DNA from: Pseudomonadota bacterium
Lineage (GTDB): Bacteria > Pseudomonadota > Gammaproteobacteria > Burkholderiales > Rhodocyclaceae
Direction of reading: 5' to 3'
DNA: 52,143 nt
Assembly: GCA_029780075.1 (NCBI GenBank)
Contig: JAKOZI010000140.1
Span: 1 to 52,143, forward strand
The translations under genes and the position numbers were made by a program. The notes beneath the pieces were generated by a model. That model saw only the letters and a list, made by a program, of their open reading frames with translations, did not search any database and had not been told where the DNA came from. Shown here piece after piece: positions 9,525 through 17,780 of the stretch; the first letter of the stretch is position 1; every line of letters begins with the position of its first letter.

Positions 9525-11570
9525 TCAGGCTTTCAGCAGCTCCTCCCGATTCCCCAGCCAGCGCTGCAGATGGCACGCCGCGCGCTCGGGCGCCTCGCGC
9601 AACAGTGTCGCCGCCATCGCCCTGGCCAGTTCGACGAGTTCGCCATCGAGCGCGAGGTCCGCGTAGCGCAGCAGCGGCACTCCCGACTGGCGGCTGCCGA
9701 CGAACTCTCCCGGACCTCGTAAACGAAGATCCTGGCTGGCAATCTCGAATCCGTCGGTGTGCTCGAAAATGATCTTCAGGCGGGCCCGCGCGGTCGCCGA
9801 CAGCGGCTGCTGGTAGAGCAGCACACAGACCGAGTCATGGGTGCCGCGACCGACGCGGCCGCGCAACTGGTGGAGCTGCGCCAGCCCGAAGCGCTCGGCG
9901 TGTTCAATGACCATCAAGGTGGCGTTGGCCACATCGACACCGACTTCGATGACCGTCGTGGCGACCAGTACGTCGATCTCGCCGGCAGCGAAGGCGGCCA
10001 TCACGGCACCCTTGTCGCTGGCCCGCAGGCGCCCGTGCACCAGCCCGACGCGCAGACCGGAAAGCTCGACGCTCAAGCTGGCGTGGGTCGCGAGGGCGGC
10101 CTGCAGTTCCAGTTTGGCGGACTCCTCGACCAGGGGACAAACCCAGTAAGCCTGCCGCCCACCGGCAACGACGGCGCGCACGGCGGCAATCACATCGTCT
10201 CGCCGGGTATCCGCGAACAGCCGGGTGCGAACCGGCGATCGGCCCGGCGGCAGTTCGTCGATCACCGAAACGTCGAGATCGGCGTAATAGCTCATCGCCA
10301 GCGTGCGCGGGATCGGCGTCGCCGACATCATCAACTGGTGCGGGTTGCTTCCCTTGCGCCGCAACTCGAGCCGCTGCACGACGCCGAAGCGATGTTGTTC
10401 GTCGACGATCGCCAGCCCGAGGCGCGCAAAATCGATGCTCTCCTGGATCAGCGCGTGCGTCCCGACCACCAATTGCGCGGTCTTCGCGGCCTGCTGTTGC
10501 TTCGCCCGCCTGAGTGTCTTGCCGAGGCCGCCCGCCAACCACGCCACCTCGACGCCCAGTGGCTCCAGCCAGGCGCGCAGTTTCAGGAAATGTTGTTCGG
10601 CAAGAATCTCGGTAGGCGCCATCAAAGCCGCCTGAAAACCCGCGTCGATTGCCTGACACGCCGCCAGGGCAGCGACGACGGTCTTGCCGCAGCCGACATC
10701 CCCCTGCAGCAGACGCTGCATCGGACGCGGCTGTTCGAGATCGGTCGCGATCTCGGCGGCGACACGCTGCTGCGCTTCGGTCAGCGTAAAAGGGAGAGCG
10801 GCTTCGAGGCGCCGGGCGAGTGGGCAGGCGGCAGGCAAGGCCGGTGCGCCCAGATGCCGGCGAGCCAGGTAGGCGCGGCGCAGCGAAAGCTGCTGTGCGA
10901 GCAACTCGTCGAACTTGATGCGCTGCCAGGCGGGATGCGTGCGGTTCTCGAGTGCCGCCTCGGAAACAGACCGGGGCGGTGCGTGCAATATAGACACCGC
11001 CGCCGCAAAAGACGGCAGCGCCTGCTCGCTGCACCAGTTCTCTTCAAGCACCTCGCCGAGATCGACCTGCCGCAGCGCGTGCATGATCAGGCGACGCAGC
11101 ACCGTCTGCGTCAACCCCGCCGTCGTCGGATAGAGCGGCGTCAGCGACTGCGGCAGCGGCTCGTCGTCGGCAACCACCCGGTAGCGCGGATGCACCATCT
11201 CAGGACCGTCGAAGCCGCAGCGGATCTCGCCGAACAGGCGCAACCGGCAGCCACGCGCCGCTTCCAGCGCGCGCTGCTGGCTGCCGTAGAAGCGCAGGAA
11301 GCGCAGATCGAGCTGGCTGCCCTCGGCACGCGCATCGCAGACCCGCAGCAGCAACTGGCGACGCGGCACCAGCCTGAGCGTCACCTCGAGGAGCCGGACC
11401 TCGAGCTGCACCGGGACGCCGAGGGGGGCGGCAGCGATGGCCGTGATCCGCGTCTCGTCCTCATAGCGCAGCGGAAGATGCAGAACGAGATCTTCGCGCC
11501 GCTCCAGGCCCAGCTTGCGCAAGTGGTTCCGGATTGCCGGCGGCGCCGCGATCGCGTCCGCCGCCGGCAT
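9525..11570 (-). CDS. recG: ATP-dependent DNA helicase RecG
   Basis: A 681-residue protein, the usual RecG length. RecG remodels stalled replication forks and Holliday junctions. It has an N-terminal wedge/OB domain (LHLPLRYEDET), Walker A GDVGCGKT near residue 293, the RecG-type DEQHRFGV box near 390, and helicase motifs V-VI (ATTVIEVGVDV, QLRGRVGRG). The ATG at 11570 overlaps the ridA stop as ATGA, indicating coupled translation; the longer open frame upstream lies antiparallel to nothing else but inside ridA. It converges with the chemoreceptor gene across 116 bp in which I see no clear terminator. Confidence 0.96.
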   Translation of the reverse strand: MPAADAIAAPPAIRNHLRKLGLERREDLVLHLPLRYEDETRITAIAAAPLGVPVQLEVRLLEVTLRLVPRRQLLLRVCDARAEGSQLDLRFLRFYGSQQRALEAARGCRLRLFGEIRCGFDGPEMVHPRYRVVADDEPLPQSLTPLYPTTAGLTQTVLRRLIMHALRQVDLGEVLEENWCSEQALPSFAAAVSILHAPPRSVSEAALENRTHPAWQRIKFDELLAQQLSLRRAYLARRHLGAPALPAACPLARRLEAALPFTLTEAQQRVAAEIATDLEQPRPMQRLLQGDVGCGKTVVAALAACQAIDAGFQAALMAPTEILAEQHFLKLRAWLEPLGVEVAWLAGGLGKTLRRAKQQQAAKTAQLVVGTHALIQESIDFARLGLAIVDEQHRFGVVQRLELRRKGSNPHQLMMSATPIPRTLAMSYYADLDVSVIDELPPGRSPVRTRLFADTRRDDVIAAVRAVVAGGRQAYWVCPLVEESAKLELQAALATHASLSVELSGLRVGLVHGRLRASDKGAVMAAFAAGEIDVLVATTVIEVGVDVANATLMVIEHAERFGLAQLHQLRGRVGRGTHDSVCVLLYQQPLSATARARLKIIFEHTDGFEIASQDLRLRGPGEFVGSRQSGVPLLRYADLALDGELVELARAMAATLLREAPERAACHLQRWLGNREELLKA

Positions 11571-11953
11571 CAGCCGCCAAGCACCAGCACGGCATCTGCC
11601 TCGACCAATGCCCCGCGCGGCAGCGCGGCGACACCGACCGCGGCGCGGGCGGGGAACGGCTCCGAGAAATAGCACCCCATGACTTCATTGACGGTCGCGA
11701 AGTGCGCCAGATCGGTGAGGAAGACGTTGAGTTTGACGACATCCGCCAGCGAACCGCCGGACGCCTCGGCGACTGCCTTGAGGTTGTCGAAAACCCGCAC
11801 GATCTGCGCATCGATCCCTTCGACGAGTTGCATGCGCACCGGGTCAAGACCGATCTGGCCCGAGAGATAAACGGTATCGCCCACTCTTACCGCCTGCGAA
11901 TACGTGCCGATGGCCGCCGGCGCATGCGCCGTTGAAATGATCGTTCTTGCCAT
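11570..11953 (-). CDS. ridA: RidA family enamine/imine deaminase
   Basis: A 127-residue RidA (YjgF/YER057c/UK114) protein that hydrolyses reactive 2-aminoacrylate-type enamines. The family signature is visible: [25 protein letters not shown] near the start, [12 protein letters not shown], and the C-terminal [21 protein letters not shown] with the substrate-binding Arg. The ATG at 11953 starts at the family's usual point; the upstream open frame has no support. It shares an ATGA with recG and is divergent from the TPR gene with only 45 bp between starts, so their promoters must overlap. Confidence 0.94.
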   Translation of the reverse strand: MARTIISTAHAPAAIGTYSQAVRVGDTVYLSGQIGLDPVRMQLVEGIDAQIVRVFDNLKAVAEASGGSLADVVKLNVFLTDLAHFATVNEVMGCYFSEPFPARAAVGVAALPRGALVEADAVLVLGG

Positions 11954-11998
11954 GCTGCTGTCCTCTACAATGTCTGAAGTTGAAAACGGGGATGTCAA

Positions 11999-12337
11999 AT
12001 GACCGGCACACTGATTACCCATCTCGAAAAACTGCTCGGTGGTCCGCGTGACGGCGCCCTGCTGCGCTATTCAATCGGCAACGAGTATCTCAAGGCCGGC
12101 AACTTCGAGCAAGCGGCAATCCGCCTGCGCGAAGCGCTCGACCGCGACGCCCGCTATTCCGCCGCCTGGAAGCTGCTCGGCAAGGCGCTTAGCGCAGGCG
12201 GGCAAGCTGCCGAGGCTTTGGCTGCCTATGAACAGGGGATCAGCGTCGCCGAAGCCAGGGGAGACTTGCAGGCGGCCAGGGAAATGGACGTTTTCGCCCG
12301 ACGTCTGCGCCGGCAACTGTTGTCGACCAGGCGTTGA
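11999..12337 (+). CDS. Small TPR-repeat protein
   Basis: A 112-residue soluble protein made of about two and a half tetratricopeptide repeats ([53 protein letters not shown]), a protein-interaction fold. It has no signal peptide or catalytic domain. CGGGG at about 11987-11991 precedes the ATG at 11999. It is divergent from ridA-recG and converges with the SPOR gene, with 5 bp between stops. The partner is unknown. Confidence 0.75.
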   Translation: MTGTLITHLEKLLGGPRDGALLRYSIGNEYLKAGNFEQAAIRLREALDRDARYSAAWKLLGKALSAGGQAAEALAAYEQGISVAEARGDLQAAREMDVFARRLRRQLLSTRR

Positions 12338-12342
12338 GCGAC

Positions 12343-13050
12343 CTACGGCTTGCCGCCCTTGCGCATCACCAACAGGGTGTCGATCCCGAGGGCCAGCATC
12401 TTTCGGCGTGCCGCGTCGGCCTCGGCCCGCGTCTTGAACGGCCCCAGTTGCAGGCGTGTTTCGATGCTGGCGGGAATCCCGTCCTGCGCAAGTTTCGCCT
12501 GTAGTTCCTCGGCTCGACGCGCATCCGGCAGGACTCCGGACAGCAAGGCGGGCCCCGACAACAGACGCGGCGGAGATGTCACCGGCGGCCCGGCGACAGC
12601 CTCGACACCGGGCGTGCTCGCGGTCGTGTCGGCGGCGGCTGTCGCGGCCGCTGCGCCGTCCCCATCCTCGACCGCTGACAGCTTGGCCAGGCGAAGCAGC
12701 CTTTCGATCGCTTCGCCGCTGGCCTGCGGCCCGGCCGCTACCTGCGACAATGGCAGGGGTTGGGAAGGCGACTCCGCCGCGACCAATGACGGCGGCAAAG
12801 GCCGTTTTCTGACCGGCACGGGTTCGGTGAACAGCGCCCCATTCGCCGTTTGTTCGTCGGACGTACTCAATTGGTCGAACAACAGCAACCCGACAAGCAG
12901 CGCCACCACCAGCAGCCCGGCAATGCCCATCCGCGACAGCAACTGACGCTTGAGAGTGGCGTTCCCTCCGTCCGCGTGACCCAGGAGCAGCGCCTGCGCT
13001 GCTCGTACGGGGCGTCCTGCCGCGCCGCCGCTTCCCTGACGACTACCCAT
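12343..13050 (-). CDS. SPOR-domain inner-membrane protein (DedD/FtsN-like)
   Basis: A 235-residue single-pass membrane protein: a Gly/Ala-rich cytoplasmic tail of about 40 residues, a membrane helix at about 43-63 (IAGLLVVALLVGLLLFDQL), a Pro/Ala-rich periplasmic linker, and a C-terminal SPOR domain (residues about 160-233: LQLGPFKTRAEADAARRKMLALG), which binds denuded peptidoglycan at the division septum. The ATG at 13050 is chosen because the longer frame starts with a TTG at 13137 and has no ribosome-binding site. No folC or accD, common dedD neighbours, is nearby, so whether this is DedD proper is uncertain. Confidence 0.72.
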   Translation of the reverse strand: MGSRQGSGGAAGRPVRAAQALLLGHADGGNATLKRQLLSRMGIAGLLVVALLVGLLLFDQLSTSDEQTANGALFTEPVPVRKRPLPPSLVAAESPSQPLPLSQVAAGPQASGEAIERLLRLAKLSAVEDGDGAAAATAAADTTASTPGVEAVAGPPVTSPPRLLSGPALLSGVLPDARRAEELQAKLAQDGIPASIETRLQLGPFKTRAEADAARRKMLALGIDTLLVMRKGGKP

Positions 13051-13195
13051 CGCCGGCTTCAAATCGCAGGCCGCGCGCACGACGCGGGAATCGATTCCAC
13101 TGCCCGTGTGCAGGGGGCATGCCCGCTCACGCGGCAAACGGCAATGACTTCATGATCAACGCTGGCCGACACAGGCATGCGCCATGGCTCCGCTT
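13051..13195 (-). other. Gap between DUF2802 and SPOR genes
   Basis: This 145-bp gap could in principle extend the SPOR reading frame by 29 residues from a TTG at 13137, but the extension has no ribosome-binding site and no recognisable sequence. I see no strong promoter or hairpin in it. Confidence 0.3.
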
Positions 13196-13792
13196 CTATA
13201 GCCCTTCGTGGCGGTTGCGCGCCAGCGCGACAACCAGGTCCGCCTCGGCACGCGCAATGCCACAGTGATGAGCGATGGTGGTCGCATCGTGCCCCTGGAT
13301 CGCCAGCTGCATGGCATCGTTGTACAACGGTGAAGCACCCTGCGCAGGACCTGCCGATTGCGCAAACTGGCGCCGAAAGTCCTCACGGGTAGCCAGCAAT
13401 TCGGCACGCAATTCGTCCACTTCGCAGCGCAGCTGATAAAGCTCCCGCTGCAAGGCATCGATCAGCGCCTGTCCGGGAATTTCCGGCGGCGGCTCGTTCC
13501 AGGCGAATTCGGGTTTGCCGGCATCGACCCGTGCCGGTGCCTCCACGCTGGCGGCGCTCGCGTCGCTTCCGGCCGGCGGCGCCGGGTTGACCGCCGCAGC
13601 GAGCGGCGGCGGTTCCTGGATGGCGCTGTAGGCCGCCACTGCCGACTGCGCCGCCAGCGGCGGTACGGCAGCCATGCTGCGCTGCAGGCGCCGCATTCGG
13701 AAAAAGAGGACGATGATGTACACCACCAGCAAGGCGATGATCGCCATCAGTCCTTCGCGCCATCCGAGACTGCCCAGTAGCTCCAGATCCAT
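13196..13792 (-). CDS. DUF2802 family membrane-anchored protein
   Basis: A 198-residue protein with an N-terminal membrane helix (about residues 14-32), a low-complexity Ala/Pro region, a short coiled-coil-like segment (QRELYQLRCEVDELRAELLATRED) and a C-terminal conserved block, YNDAMQLAIQGHDATTIAHH with CGIARAEADLVVALAR. This block reads like a helix-turn-helix-type motif and is the hallmark of DUF2802. Such proteins are found near motility and cell-envelope genes in betaproteobacteria; the function is unknown. A strong hairpin terminator lies between it and the thiolase gene upstream. Confidence 0.7.
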   Translation of the reverse strand: MDLELLGSLGWREGLMAIIALLVVYIIVLFFRMRRLQRSMAAVPPLAAQSAVAAYSAIQEPPPLAAAVNPAPPAGSDASAASVEAPARVDAGKPEFAWNEPPPEIPGQALIDALQRELYQLRCEVDELRAELLATREDFRRQFAQSAGPAQGASPLYNDAMQLAIQGHDATTIAHHCGIARAEADLVVALARNRHEGL

Positions 13793-13889
13793 TGTGCGCC
13801 TTCGTGCCCGTGTCCGGCGAACATTATGCCAGACACCTGCCTGCGCTCAAGCGGGAACTTGTGTTCCTGCCCGCTCCCCGGAACCCTGA

Positions 13890-13926
13890 AGAAAGCGGGC
13901 CTCGCCCGGAAACCCGGGCGAGGCCC
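13890..13926 (-). terminator. Intrinsic terminator after the fadN-thiolase operon
   Basis: A perfect 13-bp stem (13896-13908 with 13913-13925, GGGCCTCGCCCGG and its complement) with a 4-base loop lies 22 bp beyond the thiolase stop. It is followed on the minus strand by a modest T-rich tail (GCTTTCTTC). It separates the beta-oxidation operon from the DUF2802 gene. Confidence 0.75.
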
Positions 13927-13947
13927 TGGCAGTACACCCGCAGCGAT

Positions 13948-15150
13948 TTACTGCAGCGACTCGAACAACCCCGCCGCCCCCATGCCGGTACCGATGCACA
14001 TGCTGACCATGCCGTAGCGCTGACGGGTCCGCTGCAGGCCGTGCACCAGGGTCGCGGTGCGAATCGTGCCGGTCGCGCCGAGGGGATGACCGAGAGCGAT
14101 GGCACCGCCGAGCGGATTCACCTTGGCCGGATCGAGTTCCAGCGTACGGACCACCGCCAGCGCCTGCGCGGCAAATGCTTCATTGAGCTCGAACCAGTCT
14201 ACTTCGTCCTGCCGGATTCCAGCTCGTTTGAGGACGCGTGGAATCGCCTCGACCGGACCAATCCCCATGATTTCCGGTGCCACGCCGGCCACGGAGAAGC
14301 CGGCAAAACGCGCCAGCGGCCGAAGATCGAACTGCTTGAGGATTTTCTCCGACACGACCAGTACCGCTGCCGCACCGTCGGACATCTGTGAGCTGTTGCC
14401 CGCGGTGACCGTGCCACGCGCCGCGAACACCGGTCGCAGCCTGGCCAGGCCGGCAAGGCTGCTGTCCGAACGCGGTCCCTCGTCGTTCTCGGCAAGATAC
14501 TCCTTGACGGTCACTTCTCCAGTCTGCAGATTCGGCACGCGTGCCTTGACCGCGTACGGCGAAATCTCGGCCTTGAAATGGCCGGCAGCAATCGCCGCAC
14601 ACGCCTTCTGGTTCGAGGCGACGGCAAACGCATCCTGGTCCTCGCGCGAGATTTTCCACTGCGCGGCAACCTTCTCGGCGGTGATGCCCATGCCGAAACC
14701 GATCGCGTAGTTCTCTTCCTTCTCGAAGATGGCCGGGTTGAGGGCGATCTTGTTGCCCATCATCTGGTTCATCAGCGACATCGTTTCGGTACCGGCAGCG
14801 ATCATCACCTCGGCTTCGCCGAGGCGAATGCGATCGGCGGCCATCGCCACGGTCTGCAAACCAGAGGCGCAGAAGCGGTTGACGGTCACCCCGGGGACGC
14901 TGTTCGGCAGGCCTGCCAGCAGCAGGCCGATGCGCGCCACATTCATGCCCTGCTCGGCTTCCGGCATGGCGCAGCCGACGATCACGTCCTCGACCATTGC
15001 CGGGTCAAGGCCCGGCACCTGTGCCATCACCGACCTGATGGCGTGCGCCAGCATGTCGTCCGGACGAACGTGGCCCAACATGCCCTTGCGACGGCCGACC
15101 GGCAGACGCGTGGCGGCGACGATGTACGCGTCCTGAATCTGTTTGCTCAT
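13948..15150 (-). CDS. fadA: Acetyl-CoA C-acyltransferase (3-ketoacyl-CoA thiolase)
   Basis: A 400-residue thiolase with the nucleophile Cys94 (NRFCASGLQT), His355 in GGAIALGHPLGATG and Cys385 in CIGTGMG. It catalyses the last step of beta-oxidation, CoA-dependent cleavage of 3-ketoacyl-CoA to acetyl-CoA. The gene begins 20 bp after the fadN stop, with AAGGAGA upstream of the ATG, so the two form one operon: hydratase/dehydrogenase followed by thiolase. A terminator follows. It differs clearly from the second thiolase at 21558-22847, so the two may serve different chain lengths; that is inference. Confidence 0.94.
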   Translation of the reverse strand: MSKQIQDAYIVAATRLPVGRRKGMLGHVRPDDMLAHAIRSVMAQVPGLDPAMVEDVIVGCAMPEAEQGMNVARIGLLLAGLPNSVPGVTVNRFCASGLQTVAMAADRIRLGEAEVMIAAGTETMSLMNQMMGNKIALNPAIFEKEENYAIGFGMGITAEKVAAQWKISREDQDAFAVASNQKACAAIAAGHFKAEISPYAVKARVPNLQTGEVTVKEYLAENDEGPRSDSSLAGLARLRPVFAARGTVTAGNSSQMSDGAAAVLVVSEKILKQFDLRPLARFAGFSVAGVAPEIMGIGPVEAIPRVLKRAGIRQDEVDWFELNEAFAAQALAVVRTLELDPAKVNPLGGAIALGHPLGATGTIRTATLVHGLQRTRQRYGMVSMCIGTGMGAAGLFESLQ

Positions 15151-15170
15151 GATCTGTTCTCCTTGCTCGC

Positions 15171-17558
15171 TCAGTTACGCAGCGGCTTGCCGGTTTCCAG
15201 CATGTGCTGGATACGCTGCTGGGTTTTCGGGTTCTTCAGCAGCTCGACGAAGAGCTTGCGCTCGACGCTCAGCAACCACGGCTCGTCGACCACGGATCCG
15301 GTCTCGATGTCTCCACCACACAGGGCCGTTGCGGCGGCCTTGGCCACCACATGGTCGTGCGCCGAAATCATGCCGCCTTCCTTCATGTTGGCCAGCATCA
15401 TTTCGCAATTGGCGATGCCGGTGCGGCCGGCGACCTTGATCGCGCGCGGCGACAGGCGTGGGGCATAGCCCGCCTCGGCGAGACCGCGCGCCTCACGCAG
15501 CGCCGCGTATAGCAGTTCGTTGGCATTGAACACGATCTTGTCGGATTCGACAGCAAAACCCAGCTCCTTCGCCTGTGCGCCGCTCTTCGATACGGTGGCC
15601 ATGGCGATGGTCATGAACACCGGCTGGATGAACTCGAAGGGGTCGTTGCCGCCGGTTTTGGCCGCTTGTTGCGCGGCGCGGATGGCGAACTCCTTGCAGC
15701 CGCCACCCGCCGGAATCAGGCCAACGCCGGCTTCGACCAGGCCGATATAGCTCTCCAGCGCAATCACCCGCTTGGCGGCATGCATCAGGAACTCGCAGCC
15801 GCCGCCCAGAGCCATGCCCTGCACCGCCGCGACCACCGGTACCTGGGCATACTTCAGGCACATCGAAGCGTTCTGGAACTCGCCGACATATTGTTCCAGC
15901 AGCTCGAATTCGCCGCCGGCGATCGCTTCGGCCACTTCCTTGAGATTGGCGCCAAAAGCGAAGGGCGCCTCGTGCCACAGCACCAGGCCCTTGAACTCCG
16001 CCTCGGCGCGGGCAACGGCTTCCTGCAACCCGACGATTACCTCGCGTCCGAGGGTGTGGTTCCGCGACTTGACGCTGACGATGGCGATCCCGGCGTCGAC
16101 CTGCGGCAGCGTCCACAGCCGCACCCCGTCGTTCTCCCAAATGGTTTGACCGCTGGCCGCTTTCTCGCCGAGCACCCGCTCGGGAAAAATCTGCCGCTGA
16201 TAGACCGGCAGTGCGGAGCGCGGCCGGTAGGTATCGGTACTCGCCGAATACGAACCCTGCGGGCCATGCACGCCGGCGTCGGCAACGCGCCCGAAGACCC
16301 AGGACGGCAGCGGTGCCGGGCTCATCGCTCGGTCCGCGTCGATGTCGGCCTTGACGGCTTCGGCAATCTCCCGCCAACCGGCGGCCTGCCAGCTTTCGAA
16401 TGGCCCTTGCGACCAGCCGAAACCCCAGCGCATCGCGAAATCGAGGTCGCGGGCATTGTCGGCAATGTCGGCAAGATGGAAGGCGGCGTAGTGGAAGATA
16501 TCGCGGAAGATCGCCCACAGGAACTGCGCCTGCGGGTGCTCGCTGGCGCGCAATTGCGCAAATTTTTCGGCAGGATGGCGATTCTTGAGGATCGCCAGCA
16601 CCGTCGGATCAATGTCGCCGGCACTCTCGCGATAGTCCTGGCTGGCTAGGTCGAGCACCTTGATCGTCCGCCCGTCCTTTCTGAAGATGCCGCAGCGCGT
16701 CTTCTGGCCGAGCGCGCCCTTGCCGATCAACGCGGCCAGCCAGTCGGGCACGCTGTAACAGGCATGCCAGGGATCTTCGGGCAGGGTGTCCTGCATGGTC
16801 TTGACGACATGCGCCAGGGTATCCAGACCGACCACGTCGGCGGTACGATAAGTGGCGCTCTTCGGGCGACCGATGATCGGTCCGGTCAAGGCATCGACGA
16901 CGTCGAAGCCCAGCCCGAGCCGCTGGGTATGGTGCATCACCGCCAGCATCGAAAACACGCCAACGCGATTGGCAACGAAATTCGGTGTATCGAGGGCGCG
17001 GACGATGCCCTTGCCGAGGCGCGAGACCAGCCAGGACTCGAGGTTGTCGAGCAACGCCGGATCGGTGCTCCTGGTGGCGATCAGTTCGACGAGGTGCATG
17101 TAGCGCGGCGGATTGAAGAAGTGGATGCCGCAGAATCGCGAGCGCAGCGCTGCCGGCAGCGCCTCCGAGAGGCGGTTGATCGACAGGCCCGAGGTGTTCG
17201 AAGCAATGATCGCGTTCGGCGCGACAAAGGGGGAAATCTGACGATAGAGATCGTCCTTCCACGCCATTTTTTCGGCAATCGCTTCGATGATCAGGTCGCA
17301 ATCCTTGAGTTGCTCGAGGTGTTGCGAATAGTTGGCGGCGTCGATGTAACTGACGCGATCCTTGGTGGCCAATGGCGACGGCTCAAGCTTCCTGAGGGCG
17401 TCGATGGCTTTGTTGACGATCCCGTTGGGATCACCCTCCCTGGCCGGCAGGTCGAAAAGCACCACCGGCACTTCGGCATTCGCGAGGTGCGCGGCGATCT
17501 GCGCGCCCATCACACCCGCTCCGAGTACGGCGGCCTTGCGTACGATGAAGTTGCTCAA
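15171..17558 (-). CDS. fadN: FadN-type 3-hydroxyacyl-CoA dehydrogenase/enoyl-CoA hydratase
   Basis: A 795-residue bifunctional enzyme with the dehydrogenase first: the NAD-binding loop GAGVMG at 13-18, the active-site block CGIHFFNPPRYMHLVEL, and dehydrogenase C-terminal domains to about 400. The hydratase/crotonase domain follows (VQGMALGGGCEFLMHA, GLVEAGVGLIPAGGG). This order and length match Bacillus FadN rather than E. coli FadB. It performs hydration and oxidation of enoyl-CoA. I place the start at TTG 17558, preceded at ideal distance by AAGGAGG; the upstream in-frame residues (from 17618) run into the operator and promoter. It is first gene of the fadN-thiolase operon. Confidence 0.93.
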   Translation of the reverse strand: MSNFIVRKAAVLGAGVMGAQIAAHLANAEVPVVLFDLPAREGDPNGIVNKAIDALRKLEPSPLATKDRVSYIDAANYSQHLEQLKDCDLIIEAIAEKMAWKDDLYRQISPFVAPNAIIASNTSGLSINRLSEALPAALRSRFCGIHFFNPPRYMHLVELIATRSTDPALLDNLESWLVSRLGKGIVRALDTPNFVANRVGVFSMLAVMHHTQRLGLGFDVVDALTGPIIGRPKSATYRTADVVGLDTLAHVVKTMQDTLPEDPWHACYSVPDWLAALIGKGALGQKTRCGIFRKDGRTIKVLDLASQDYRESAGDIDPTVLAILKNRHPAEKFAQLRASEHPQAQFLWAIFRDIFHYAAFHLADIADNARDLDFAMRWGFGWSQGPFESWQAAGWREIAEAVKADIDADRAMSPAPLPSWVFGRVADAGVHGPQGSYSASTDTYRPRSALPVYQRQIFPERVLGEKAASGQTIWENDGVRLWTLPQVDAGIAIVSVKSRNHTLGREVIVGLQEAVARAEAEFKGLVLWHEAPFAFGANLKEVAEAIAGGEFELLEQYVGEFQNASMCLKYAQVPVVAAVQGMALGGGCEFLMHAAKRVIALESYIGLVEAGVGLIPAGGGCKEFAIRAAQQAAKTGGNDPFEFIQPVFMTIAMATVSKSGAQAKELGFAVESDKIVFNANELLYAALREARGLAEAGYAPRLSPRAIKVAGRTGIANCEMMLANMKEGGMISAHDHVVAKAAATALCGGDIETGSVVDEPWLLSVERKLFVELLKNPKTQQRIQHMLETGKPLRN

Positions 17559-17625
17559 GCTGTCCTCCTTGTCTGAGTCGTCTACGCTCGTCGGGAACAC
17601 CCCGTAGCGACTCTGCACAAAGCCG

Positions 17626-17643
17626 CTAAAACGAACGTTTGAA
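17626..17643 (-). promoter_or_regulatory. Putative TetR operator upstream of fadN
   Basis: An 18-bp imperfect palindrome of the form TTNAAACGNNCGTTTNAA. On the plus strand it reads CTAAAACGAACGTTTGAA, differing from the form only at the first base. The same element is upstream of the tetR gene at 26164-26181, and both abut the first base of the -10 box. The placement predicts repression by the TetR regulator, relieved by an acyl-CoA-type ligand. Operator function is inferred; the shared sequence is seen. Confidence 0.7.
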
Positions 17644-17670
17644 TTATACGCTATCGGATTCTTTCGTCAA
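17643..17670 (-). promoter_or_regulatory. Sigma-70 promoter of fadN operon
   Basis: On the minus strand, TTGACG at 17670-17665 and TATAAT at 17648-17643 are separated by 16 bp, a near-consensus sigma-70 promoter. Transcription would start within the adjacent palindrome, about 75 bp upstream of the TTG start codon. Confidence 0.75.
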
Positions 17671-17730
17671 CTGAATGTCGGCAGTGACGGCTTGCTCTGG
17701 CACGCCTCGCCGGGTACCGAACAGGCACAA

Positions 17731-17760
17731 AAAAAGCCCCGGAGTCCGGGGCTTTTTTTG
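17731..17760 (-). terminator. Intrinsic terminator after fadL
   Basis: The stem AGCCCCGG / CCGGGGCT (17735-17753) has an A run on one side and a T run on the other, so it can work on both strands. On the minus strand it lies just beyond the fadL stop and closes the tetR-to-fadL unit before the separate fadN promoter. Confidence 0.88.
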
Positions 17761-17780
17761 TGCAGAGGAAGGCCGCGCGA

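Noticed and set aside
9759-11672. Plus-strand 637-codon open frame
   Set aside because: It lies wholly antisense to recG and ridA. The translation is Arg/Gln/His-rich without any recognisable domain, typical of a mirror frame in GC-rich DNA.
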